36,543 nucleotides of DNA, taken from contig JAQQAM010000287.1 in the NCBI GenBank assembly GCA_028532905.1, positions 1 to 36,543 on the forward strand, in the 5' to 3' direction. The notes beneath the pieces are model-generated. The model saw only the letters and a list, made by a program, of their open reading frames with translations, ran no database searches and was not told the origin of the DNA. A program made the translations under genes and the position numbers. Source of the DNA: Spirochaetales bacterium. Its GTDB lineage: Bacteria; Spirochaetota; Spirochaetia; DSM-2461. Shown one piece after another: positions 8,365 to 17,026 of the stretch. How positions within the stretch are numbered: the stretch's first letter is position 1; each line of letters opens with the position of its first letter.

Positions 8365-9300
8365 ATGACCGATTTAAAAATAGATAAAAAACAGATTGTG
8401 AAGTACCTGAATATGGAAGCGGACAATCCGGAGATTGAGGCTCTTATCAAAGCTTCTTTTGAGAGAAACAGGAGGGTCTTCGGAACACAGGGCTATGTCT
8501 TTGCCCAGTGGGGCGTGAACTGTGAACCCTGCTCTCTGGACTGTGAATTCTGTTCTCTAGGAGAGTCCAATTTTTCTTTTCCCGCAGAGTTTTCCCTGTC
8601 TCCGGATGAAGCGGTGGCGCGGCTGATGGAAACAGACCTCAGTGCTGTTTCGGACATCTTTATAATGAGTACGGCAGATTACCCCTTTGACCATATTCTG
8701 GCTATCGGACGTAAACTGAGGGCTCTGCTCCCCGCATCCCTCCGTCTTGTGGCGAATGTGGGCGACTTTTCCCGGGAGGAGGCTTATGCTCTTCGGGAAA
8801 ACGGATATACAGGGTTTTACCATATTGTCCGTCTCCGGGAAGGAGAGGATACGAAGGGCGATCCGGAAGTGAGGGAACAGACCATTGAAAACGGGATGGA
8901 TTCAGGGCTGGAACTGTACTACTGCATTGAACCTCTGGGACCGGAACACAAGGCAGAAGAAATTGCACAGGAAATCCTCAGGGCACAGGAGCTGAAACCG
9001 GCCGTTATGGCTGTTATGAGGCGTATTGCCATTCCCGGATCTTCTCTTTATGAGAAAGGGGAAATCTCCGATGGGGAACTGACGAAAATAGCAGCGGTTA
9101 CCAATATGGCCGTACTGCCGGAGCGGGCCATGAATGTCCATGAGCCCTGCCGGGATACCCTCCGGGCCGGGATAAACCAGCTGTATGCCGAACTGGGAGT
9201 GAATCCCAGAGACACGGAAGAAGAGACACAGAAGGGCAGAGGTTTTTCAGTGTCTCAGGCGTGGGAATATCTGAATGATAACGGCTACCATAGAAATTGA
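8365..9300 (+). CDS. Radical SAM enzyme of the BioB/HydE/PylB-like type
   Basis: The 311-residue protein has the radical SAM cluster motif CxxxCxxC at C56, C60 and C63 (CSLDCEFC), with a further Cys at 53. Later features are typical of the BATS-domain group (biotin synthase, HydE, PylB): RIAIPGSSLYEKG near residue 220 and a C-terminal region near MNVHEPCRDTLRAGINQ. It should bind a 4Fe-4S cluster and cleave S-adenosylmethionine; the substrate is unknown. BioB's distinctive YNHNLD-type and 2Fe-2S motifs are not evident, and no biotin, hydrogenase-maturation or pyrrolysine gene lies nearby. A strong AAGGAG box precedes the ATG. It is a single-gene unit, convergent with mutL six bases away. Confidence 0.75.
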   Translation: MTDLKIDKKQIVKYLNMEADNPEIEALIKASFERNRRVFGTQGYVFAQWGVNCEPCSLDCEFCSLGESNFSFPAEFSLSPDEAVARLMETDLSAVSDIFIMSTADYPFDHILAIGRKLRALLPASLRLVANVGDFSREEAYALRENGYTGFYHIVRLREGEDTKGDPEVREQTIENGMDSGLELYYCIEPLGPEHKAEEIAQEILRAQELKPAVMAVMRRIAIPGSSLYEKGEISDGELTKIAAVTNMAVLPERAMNVHEPCRDTLRAGINQLYAELGVNPRDTEEETQKGRGFSVSQAWEYLNDNGYHRN

Positions 9301-9306
9301 TTCTGC

Positions 9307-11190
9307 TTATACCAGCCGGCCCACCAGGCCGTAGAGCTCATCCCTGCTCAGGCGGAACCACATAATCCGGCCATGGGGACAGCGGGGATTCTCCAGTGCC
9401 AGGGCTCCCTGAAGCAGTTCCAGAGCCGCAGAGGGATCAATGGGATCTCCTTCTTTAATGGCATTCCGGCAGCTCATGGTGGCATACAGATCCTTCTGCA
9501 GTTCCGCGGGACTCCCTTTTCTGCATTTCAGAAAATCCGCAATATCCTCTTCCATGGATAACGCCGCCCGGGGGAGGGCTGTTATTTCCCAGATTCCCTC
9601 CTCGGTTCCCGGGCCGAAGGCAATTCCCAGGTCTTCAAAGAGTGTTCGATGGGCTTCCATAAAGCGGACTTCCTCTTCTCCGGCTTCAAATTCGTAGGGA
9701 ATCAGCAGATCCTGTCGGGCAGGGGGCTCGCTGCGGTATCTGTTGTAAAGGAGTTTTTCATGAGCCGCATGCTGATCCAGAATGTAGAGGGCATCCTCCA
9801 CTTCCGCCAGAAGGAAGACTCCCATGATCTGTCCCATATAGCGTATGGAGCCGCTGGCAGCTGTCTGTGGGGGAGCCCCGGGTGCAGAACCTTCCCCCGG
9901 ATGAAGATGGCTGCGCAGGGGGGCGGTCTCTTTCACAAGTTCTGTAAACCGTCTGGTCTGGGCTTCCGGTGTGGCCGGATAGCTGTGATGTCCTGCAGGA
10001 CGGCGGTTGAAGGAGCCTGACGACCCGGAACTGCCGCCGGAGGCGGGGGGCTGCCAGTTGATTCTCTCTCTGGCTGCAGCAGGATATGCTGTGTTTGCTG
10101 CCGGAGTTGTCGGGCTATCAGGGCCGGATGACTTTTCAAAGCCCATACCCAGCTCCTGGGGAGTTGCTTCAGGGAGGGTGGTTCCGGGAAAAGTATGGGA
10201 AAACTCCCTCAGAAAGTCCTTGATCAGGGAGACCAGTTCATGGTGGAGGGCTCCCTTGTTCCGGAACCGGGCCTCCCGCTTGGCAGGATGGATATTGAAG
10301 TCCACCAGGGCAGGGTCCACCTGCAGAAAGGCAAAACAGACGGGGAACACTCCGCCGGGGAGTATTTCGTCATATCCGTACTGCATGGCCTGTACAAAGG
10401 CATATTCGTCAATCCGGCGGTTGTTGGCATACACCTGCATATACCGGCGGTCATTTCTGTTCCATTCGGGTCGGCCGGCAACAATGGTGATTTCCGCTCC
10501 GTCCAGGATTGTTTTCCGCTCTTCCATCATGCCTCCGGGGCAGGCATCGGTATAGGCGGCAACCACACGGTCCTTCAGAGTGGCCGGGGGCAGGACATCC
10601 CTGATTTTACCATTATTGGTAAGCTGGAAGTGAATGCCGGGAAAGGGGAGGGCTTTTTCCAGAAAGGTTTTCCGGCACAGAGTCCCTTCGGAGGCGGGGC
10701 GTTTGAGAAACTTGCGCCGGGCGGGGATGGAGTAAAAGAGATCCCGGGCGTCCACAATGGTTCCCTTGTCTCCCCGCCAGGGGACGGGATCTGTCATTTT
10801 GCCGTCCTGGATGGAAAGCTTGCTGGTTTCTCCCTCTCTGGTGGAGATAATCTCCAGTCGGCTGCTGGCGGCTATACTGCTCAGGGCTTCTCCCCTGAAC
10901 CCCAGACTCTTGATGGTCATCAGGTCGTCTTCTGTTTCAATTTTGCTTGTGGCATGGGGCAGACAGCAGAGCTTCAGGTCATCACGGCTCATGCCCCGGC
11001 CGTTGTCCACCAGACGGATACGGTCAATACCGCCCCCTTCCAGACTGAGATCCAGACGGGTGGAGCCGGCATCTATGGCATTATCCATCAGTTCCCGGAC
11101 AATGGAATTGGGGCGGTCGATAACCTCCCCTGCGGCAATCTTTCTGGCGACTGATTCTTTTAAGACCTTGACCTGTCCGGCTGTCTGCAT
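9307..11190 (-). CDS. mutL: DNA mismatch repair protein MutL
   Basis: MutL couples mismatch recognition by MutS to strand incision. The 627-residue protein has the N-terminal GHKL ATPase with its motifs in order: RELMDNAIDAG (~32-42), VDNGRGM (~61-67), HATSKI, and GFRGEALSSIA (~94-104). A low-complexity linker rich in Pro, Ser and Gly (~340-440) follows. The C-terminal dimerisation/endonuclease domain has DQHAAHE at ~472-478, SCRNAIK near 573, CPHGR near 604 and FRL near 612, so it belongs to the nicking MutL class found where MutH is absent. One acidic residue of the usual DQHA-x2-E-x4-E box is replaced by Asn. An AGGAG box supports the start. It lies 46 bases after the SprA-like gene, probably on the same transcript. 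Confidence 0.95.
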   Translation of the reverse strand: MQTAGQVKVLKESVARKIAAGEVIDRPNSIVRELMDNAIDAGSTRLDLSLEGGGIDRIRLVDNGRGMSRDDLKLCCLPHATSKIETEDDLMTIKSLGFRGEALSSIAASSRLEIISTREGETSKLSIQDGKMTDPVPWRGDKGTIVDARDLFYSIPARRKFLKRPASEGTLCRKTFLEKALPFPGIHFQLTNNGKIRDVLPPATLKDRVVAAYTDACPGGMMEERKTILDGAEITIVAGRPEWNRNDRRYMQVYANNRRIDEYAFVQAMQYGYDEILPGGVFPVCFAFLQVDPALVDFNIHPAKREARFRNKGALHHELVSLIKDFLREFSHTFPGTTLPEATPQELGMGFEKSSGPDSPTTPAANTAYPAAARERINWQPPASGGSSGSSGSFNRRPAGHHSYPATPEAQTRRFTELVKETAPLRSHLHPGEGSAPGAPPQTAASGSIRYMGQIMGVFLLAEVEDALYILDQHAAHEKLLYNRYRSEPPARQDLLIPYEFEAGEEEVRFMEAHRTLFEDLGIAFGPGTEEGIWEITALPRAALSMEEDIADFLKCRKGSPAELQKDLYATMSCRNAIKEGDPIDPSAALELLQGALALENPRCPHGRIMWFRLSRDELYGLVGRLV

Positions 11191-11236
11191 TCTGATGGGC
11201 TCCTGATGTTTAAAGACTGTATCTTCTCATAAGCTA

Positions 11237-14200
11237 TCAGAAACTCATTTCCAGTTCCAGTCCCAGTTCGTACCCATTCCGGAACAGATAATCGGTTCCG
11301 CCGATTCCCAGGGCCATCCACCCTTTCAAGGAACCCAGACCGGTGAGAACCAGTTTGGATTCATGTCTCAGGATCACATCAAAGCTTGTATTTTCAGGTT
11401 CTTCTTCATCAAAATACCCGGTGAACACCAGCTTTTCCTCGTGTTCCATTCTGTTGGGTTTCATTATCAGATAGTCGAAGAAGGGAAATTTAAAATAGGG
11501 ATTTTCCGGTTCAAACCAGCGCAGGATCAGCTGGAAATCATCCTGATAGTATTCACCGGTCCACTTCCGGGTAAAGCGGTTGTCCAGGACAAACTCCCAG
11601 TTCTTCTCTCCGGCCAGAGTCAGATAGTTCTGATAGACCAGTTCTTCGGCTTCGGGAGTCCAGAGTTCCGAGCCCCCCAGTATAAACTGCAGAGAACTGG
11701 AAATCTCATCGGTGGCATAGAAATCAAACAGAGGATACTGCCCCCAGGCTCCGAAAAGGTTCACAGCAGACTGAAGAAGCTGGAAATTCCAGTCGTGCTG
11801 GATATAAACGGAATCCTGTTTCTTGTAGTACTGTCTTTCTATCCCGATATCCACACCCGATGGAATAAACAGATCCCTCAGGTTGGAGGTGGAAAGACGG
11901 TTCAGCTGCACATACACTTCGGGTTTATAGATCGATTCATCCGTCAGAGACAGGGTGTCTTCAAAATCATCCAGATTATGCTGCCCGAATATCTCGTAGA
12001 AGGGTATGAAACTGGTCAGGGGGAACTGGGAACCCAGAACTGTAAAAAGGGTACTCAGATCATCCCCGAATCCATCATATTTATCGGGGTAGACCGTCTG
12101 GGTCAGATCCCGTCTGTATCCGGGAGTAATACTCCAGGGCATTGTGGGATTTTGAATCATCAGGGGGAAGGAGAGGTCCGAATACCAGTTGTTTTCATGC
12201 TGCCAGCTCAGCTCCTGCTGCGCCGTATACCCCATTCGTGTTTCCAGGGAGAAACCCAGGGGCAGGGGATTCCTCTGGGTCCTCAGACTGCTGAGCCCCT
12301 CTCTGCTGGAAATTCCCTCTTCCACGGGGACCAGATATTTGAAGTCCTGACTCCAGTCGGTAAAATATTGTCCCGAATCCGACTCCCAGTCCGATGTCTG
12401 GTACAGATCGGCACTGACCGAAAGGCTGCTGTTCTGTCCTGTATTCAGGTTGATAAAGCCTCCCCAGCCCTGGGTGATCTCTTCCAGAGACGCCGAACTG
12501 CTGCTGTCAGCCTGAAGGGTTATAAAGCGGAAAGGACTGAGGTGCAGTACATTCTCCCGGGTCATAAAGTCATTTCCCGGCTGAAAGGAGCGGGAGTAGC
12601 TGTCGGAGATCCAGCCGAAACGGGACTGGGCGGGAATCCGGACAAGGTGGCCTCCCGCCATATAGGGTTCCCCTCCCGACCAGACCACTTCAAAGTCACC
12701 CTGCAGCCGGACATTCATCAGGTCTGCACCGCTGGACAGCTGATTTTCAATCCGGTTGGCATTCCTCAGGAAATAGGAGTCTGTTGTCACGCCGTAGTAG
12801 TTGAAACGGCTGGAGATATCAAAATTGGCCACAAGAGGAAAACCGCCGCGGGTTTCGGCAATGGTGCCGGGACGGCTGTATTCCACAAGGGTCTCCAGGG
12901 AGGTGCCTGTGGAGAAATTGGGTTCGGAGAAATGGAGTTCGTCCACCAGCATGGTTCCGGAAGGCACGCCGGTCCGGGTCAGATGGAAGCGGGTGAACTC
13001 TGTTGTGTCCTGATCGATGCTCAAGGCGGTGACATTGGATGACCCCGAGAACCGGGCGGTTCCGCTGCGGAGGTCTACGGTCAGTTTTTCCCATCCTGTA
13101 GAACCGGGAGAGTAGTCCACAACAATACCCCGCCCCCGGCTGTCTGTAACAGAGAAGCTTCCCGAACCCTGGGTATTTTCATTTTTCACATACAGCGCCA
13201 GCTCGGCATAATCGGTTACAGGCACAGAGTTGAACCAGGCTGTTCCTTTTATCACATCGTCATCCGCCAGTTCGGCGGCACTGTCGAAATCATCTCCCCA
13301 GGACATCTCCAGAACTTTCTGATCCTCTCCTTCGGGATGAAATATGGTCATCACTTCCGGAAAGGCCTGAGCCAGTTCATAATCGGTGATCTCCCGGAGG
13401 TTCACATTGTCTGAGGGCTGTTCCTGACCGGCGGCACTGGTCACAGAAATATTGAGGGGAGACCCGTTGGCACTGATCCCGCCGATCAGCAGGTCCCCGT
13501 AGGAATTACCCCCGCTGGAAGAAACCACAAAGCGGAGGGAGCGGACCCGGCTCAGCCTCTGGCGTTCAGATTCAGTGAGAAGGATCTCCACCTCTTCCCA
13601 GCGCCCCTGGGCAGAAGGAATCCGGGAACTCAGGTTTTTTGTCACCAGAAATCGCGCATCACCCTTATCTACGGTTCCGTTATCATCCAGATCTTCGGCT
13701 TCGCCGTTGTCCCCGATCCTCAGTTCCAGCTGAAGATTATCGTCTCCCAGGTTCTGCCGGTAGAGGTAGAACTTCAGGGAGCTGTAGCCGGAAAAGTCTA
13801 TGGGGCCGGTTTCTGCGGGCAGATAGTCTCCCGAGGACCATTCCCCGTTGCCCAGATCATAGCTCATCACCATGACCCGGCTGGAAAAGGGATCATTCGT
13901 CAGGGCCGCCGCGATGGAGGGGCCCTCCCGGCTGCTGTCGATGGAGCTGCCGTTCCAGGTGTAGGGGTTAAGGTAGGTCTGGCCGGCGGTATTGGTGGAC
14001 ATGTAGTTCCGGTACAGGAGTTTTTCCCGGGAATTCGGATTGTATGATCCTGAGTCCGGGGTCAGTTCTCGTTCCGCCGGAACCAGCTGGTCTTCTCCCA
14101 CAGAGAAAGAGAAACCCTCTTTATCCATCCCCAGAAGCCGCAGATTCCCGGATGTGTCGGCGGTGGCAATATTGACCGAGCCGTTGACCATGGCATTCAG

Positions 14201-16021
14201 GTTCTCCGACTCATAAAACATGGTGGCTGCCAGTTCCACAAGACCCGGGCTCTCTCCGGCCTCTTCGGTCATCTGATCTTCCGGGAGGGTCCAGCGCAGA
14301 GATTCGGCCAGTTCCAGAGTGGTTCTTTCGTTGAGAAAGAGTCTGTTCCCCTGAGCCATAAAAAGATCGCCCCCTCCCAGGCCGGTGCTCTCGGTCCGGT
14401 AGGTTATGATAATCCGGTCTTCGGGAAAGATGTACCGGCTGAAGGTTATCTCTCCTGTATCGTAATTGACCTGTACCGATTTATCCTCCACTCCGTTCAC
14501 ATAAACCGTTACAGAACCTTTAATAAGATTGGTTCCCAGATAGTAATTGTTGCTGTCCTGTTTCACAGCCAGCAGAATTTCCCGGGACACCTTGTTGCCG
14601 TCGGTTTCCCGTCCCGGACCGTAGACCTCGGGATTCTCCAGGGAGAAGGGGATTCTGTTGATGGCATCCCGGCTGTCGGTATTCTCAATCACAACCGTCA
14701 GGGTTCTATTGTCATTTTCATCCGTATTGGTCAGATACACATAGTTCAGATCTTCATCGATCTGCCGGCTGGCATTCACCAGATAGATCAGGGTCCGCCA
14801 GCTTTCTGCAGGAAGGTTTGTGTAAAAATAGTAGCGGTTGTACATCTGAAAGGAGCTGAACTCCCCCGGATTGTGAACCAGAAGGGCTTCATTTCCGTCA
14901 ATCTCCACCAGGGAGGTCTCCCTGAAGTCCCGGCCGGTCTGATCATAGGGATTCACTTCATCCCAGGAGAAGGGGAGGAGGGGGCGGGATGAATCCGGAC
15001 GTCCCCTTGCATCGGTATCCATAATAAAGTCTTCGGCAATAGAGGGTGAGCCCACTGGGGTGCCGCTCTTCCGGTAGAAGATAAGGACCCGCCCTTCCGG
15101 TGCCTCCACCAGATTGACAAACCCCTTTGTCAGGTCCGCACTGTAGAGAATGCTCCTTTTGGTATAGCGTCTGCCGTCGCTGCCGGTGAGTTCGCCGGTA
15201 GAATCCTCCTGATAGACCGTCAGGTCGGAAATATTGGTATTGGGTAGGATAAAGCGCTGTCCTTCTGCAAAGGAGGGGAGCTCAATGGTCTCTTCATCCA
15301 CCTCGTACTCACCGATAAAGATCTTTTCCTGCAGTTCCGTGGGGTCGTAGCGGATCATCATCTCATGCTCGGAGTTTCTGGTTTCAAAGCGGGCGCTCAC
15401 ACCGGGGGTATTGTATTTGGGACTGGACACATCTATCCCTTCATACTCTCCGATGCCTATTTCAGAATTACCGATGCGAACTTCCTTCAGGGCGGTGGTC
15501 TCATCCCCCACATAGCCCATGGCATAGGTGTTCTTGTCGTTTCCTTCGGTAAATGAAGTTTCGATGAAATAGTGATTCAGCAGAAGGACGGAGAGGAAAA
15601 AGTCCGGTTCCTGGGAGAACTCGAAACCTTCCTGCAGCCCCGGAAAGGCAGAGGGGAACACAAAGCCGTCTTTCCCGTTCTCAAAGCCCGTCCCGTAGGT
15701 CAGGCCGAAGCGCCAGTACCCTTCCCAGAAAATATCGGTTTCCACACTCCCCATATTCATATCAAAGATATGTTTCGGAGCTTCTTCTCCCTCATTTCTG
15801 CTCAGGGGATAGGCTTTTTTTTCATTGTCATCAGAACTGTCTGCTTCCGGATTATCACTGCCGGCATTCTCTGCATCAGAATCCTCAGCCCCGCTACCCT
15901 CATCACCCGTCCCGGGGCTTTCGCTTTCGGTCGAATTTTCCTGAGCCGAAATCTGCTGCGGTACAGGAACCATGAGGAAGATCAAAAGGAATATGGATAA
16001 AATATATGTCTTACACTTCAT
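11237..16021 (-). CDS. Large outer-membrane protein resembling SprA-type translocons
   Basis: This 1594-residue protein has a signal peptide (FLLIFLMVPVPQQISAQ) and then an acidic low-complexity linker (~27-70). The first half is beta-rich and includes a segment near residue 518 of the form VNYDTGEITF...PEDRIIITYR. Two carbohydrate-binding-like beta-sandwich segments start near residues 738 (DFSGYSSLKFYLYR) and 936 (DYAELALYVKN). The first is followed by an EF-hand-like DLDDNGTVDKGD, and the second ends at DELHFSEPNF. From ~1040 to the end, alternating polar/aromatic strands suggest a large barrel, ending in Phe as outer-membrane substrates do. This order recalls SprA of the Bacteroidota type 9 secretion system, which is larger (~2400 residues). 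The match is by pattern only; an ordinary large envelope protein is the alternative. mutL follows on the same strand. Confidence 0.6.
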   Translation of the reverse strand: MKCKTYILSIFLLIFLMVPVPQQISAQENSTESESPGTGDEGSGAEDSDAENAGSDNPEADSSDDNEKKAYPLSRNEGEEAPKHIFDMNMGSVETDIFWEGYWRFGLTYGTGFENGKDGFVFPSAFPGLQEGFEFSQEPDFFLSVLLLNHYFIETSFTEGNDKNTYAMGYVGDETTALKEVRIGNSEIGIGEYEGIDVSSPKYNTPGVSARFETRNSEHEMMIRYDPTELQEKIFIGEYEVDEETIELPSFAEGQRFILPNTNISDLTVYQEDSTGELTGSDGRRYTKRSILYSADLTKGFVNLVEAPEGRVLIFYRKSGTPVGSPSIAEDFIMDTDARGRPDSSRPLLPFSWDEVNPYDQTGRDFRETSLVEIDGNEALLVHNPGEFSSFQMYNRYYFYTNLPAESWRTLIYLVNASRQIDEDLNYVYLTNTDENDNRTLTVVIENTDSRDAINRIPFSLENPEVYGPGRETDGNKVSREILLAVKQDSNNYYLGTNLIKGSVTVYVNGVEDKSVQVNYDTGEITFSRYIFPEDRIIITYRTESTGLGGGDLFMAQGNRLFLNERTTLELAESLRWTLPEDQMTEEAGESPGLVELAATMFYESENLNAMVNGSVNIATADTSGNLRLLGMDKEGFSFSVGEDQLVPAERELTPDSGSYNPNSREKLLYRNYMSTNTAGQTYLNPYTWNGSSIDSSREGPSIAAALTNDPFSSRVMVMSYDLGNGEWSSGDYLPAETGPIDFSGYSSLKFYLYRQNLGDDNLQLELRIGDNGEAEDLDDNGTVDKGDARFLVTKNLSSRIPSAQGRWEEVEILLTESERQRLSRVRSLRFVVSSSGGNSYGDLLIGGISANGSPLNISVTSAAGQEQPSDNVNLREITDYELAQAFPEVMTIFHPEGEDQKVLEMSWGDDFDSAAELADDDVIKGTAWFNSVPVTDYAELALYVKNENTQGSGSFSVTDSRGRGIVVDYSPGSTGWEKLTVDLRSGTARFSGSSNVTALSIDQDTTEFTRFHLTRTGVPSGTMLVDELHFSEPNFSTGTSLETLVEYSRPGTIAETRGGFPLVANFDISSRFNYYGVTTDSYFLRNANRIENQLSSGADLMNVRLQGDFEVVWSGGEPYMAGGHLVRIPAQSRFGWISDSYSRSFQPGNDFMTRENVLHLSPFRFITLQADSSSSASLEEITQGWGGFINLNTGQNSSLSVSADLYQTSDWESDSGQYFTDWSQDFKYLVPVEEGISSREGLSSLRTQRNPLPLGFSLETRMGYTAQQELSWQHENNWYSDLSFPLMIQNPTMPWSITPGYRRDLTQTVYPDKYDGFGDDLSTLFTVLGSQFPLTSFIPFYEIFGQHNLDDFEDTLSLTDESIYKPEVYVQLNRLSTSNLRDLFIPSGVDIGIERQYYKKQDSVYIQHDWNFQLLQSAVNLFGAWGQYPLFDFYATDEISSSLQFILGGSELWTPEAEELVYQNYLTLAGEKNWEFVLDNRFTRKWTGEYYQDDFQLILRWFEPENPYFKFPFFDYLIMKPNRMEHEEKLVFTGYFDEEEPENTSFDVILRHESKLVLTGLGSLKGWMALGIGGTDYLFRNGYELGLELEMSF

Positions 16022-16064
16022 TATTGGTTTATTATTAACTTGTCAGCTTTATCAAGATTAAGCC

Positions 16065-16070
16065 GATACT
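16065..16070 (+). promoter_or_regulatory. Candidate -10 box (GATACT) directly upstream of the 16076 gene
   Basis: GATACT ends 5 bases before the ATG at 16076, with a possible TTGTCA at 16040-16045 (19-base spacing). No ribosome binding site is present. If used, the transcript would start at or near the ATG, i.e. be leaderless. The spacing is longer than ideal. Confidence 0.35.
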
Positions 16071-16075
16071 GACCG

Positions 16076-17026
16076 ATGATTTATCAAAACCCTATGGGAC
16101 AGCACATTATGGAAGATGACAAAGCAAAAGCGCTCCAGTTTCTCAGTAGACTCATGCAGAATCCCAGTTTAAATGGTTTTTCTGCACTGCAGAGGGAAGA
16201 CCAGCTTCTCCAGTTTTTCGTTATTAATGAGGAAAAACTCAAGCCCACACTCTCATCCCCTGCTTACTTTAACGGTTGGTCCTGGCAGGACATTAATAAA
16301 ATCATGACGGATACCCTGTATGATATCACAAACAGGGAGATTCTTCCGCAGATAGAGTCAGAAATCTTTGACAGAACCAATTATGCCTATGTTTCCTTTA
16401 TGAAACTCACTCCCCCTTCGGAGAGTATGAAAAAGCAGTTTATGACCATGATCAGAAAACTGCTGATGGTTCCCGCAGGCCGGCAGAGTCTGGCAGGCCC
16501 CCTGACGGCGCTCCGGACAGGAGTGCTCAAAAAATATGTGATGCTGGGATTCGAACGGCAAAAATACATCAATTTTGAACTGACAAAAGTGCAGCGCCTC
16601 CGAATGCCTCAGGAAGAAATTTACCATCTGCTCAAGACAACCATCCTGATCAGACCTCTGGTGGTTCTCTTTGCTCCCGGAGGTCCCGCACAGGGGGCCA
16701 ATCAGGCCCTGAGTCCCAATTACGCGGAAAAAGTGACCAAACAGATCAACAAGTTTATCCCCGGTCTGCCGGAAGAAATTATCCGGGGAGGCGTTCACAG
16801 CACCATGGGCTTTCAGGACAATCCCACCCTGGAGGCCACAGCCCGGATGGCCGGTATTTTCACATCCCGCTGTTCTCAGCTGAAAGAGGGAATGAAAATT
16901 GACAGAGGCGCTGCCGCATCGGATCAGAGCTGGTTCAACGTGGCAAGGCGAAACTACAAATACTACGGATACGATTTTGACATGCTCACCGAGCTGTACA
17001 ACATATCTGCTGAGAATGGATGGTGA
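16076..17026 (+). CDS. Conserved-looking cytoplasmic protein of unknown function
   Basis: This 316-residue protein has no signal peptide, membrane helix or motif I can recognise. It looks soluble and mostly helical, with scattered Trp and Pro residues and a Gly/Pro/Ala stretch in the middle (LFAPGGPAQGANQALSP, residues ~200-216). Its last codons overlap the start of the voltage-sensor gene by 7 nt, implying stoichiometric synthesis and a physical or regulatory partnership with that membrane protein. The start is uncertain: ATG at 16076 has no ribosome binding site but follows a -10-like box; ATG at 16109 has a weak GGGA. Both are in frame. Confidence 0.7.
   Translation: MIYQNPMGQHIMEDDKAKALQFLSRLMQNPSLNGFSALQREDQLLQFFVINEEKLKPTLSSPAYFNGWSWQDINKIMTDTLYDITNREILPQIESEIFDRTNYAYVSFMKLTPPSESMKKQFMTMIRKLLMVPAGRQSLAGPLTALRTGVLKKYVMLGFERQKYINFELTKVQRLRMPQEEIYHLLKTTILIRPLVVLFAPGGPAQGANQALSPNYAEKVTKQINKFIPGLPEEIIRGGVHSTMGFQDNPTLEATARMAGIFTSRCSQLKEGMKIDRGAAASDQSWFNVARRNYKYYGYDFDMLTELYNISAENGW

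Noticed and set aside
10195-11154. 319-codon plus-strand frame opposite mutL
   Set aside because: MutL motifs are clear on the minus strand; the plus frame is a shadow.
11363-13042. 559-codon open frame antisense to the SprA-like gene
   Set aside because: It lies fully within the minus-strand gene, has no ribosome binding site, and its product has no domain or signal. Such frames are common opposite codon-biased genes.
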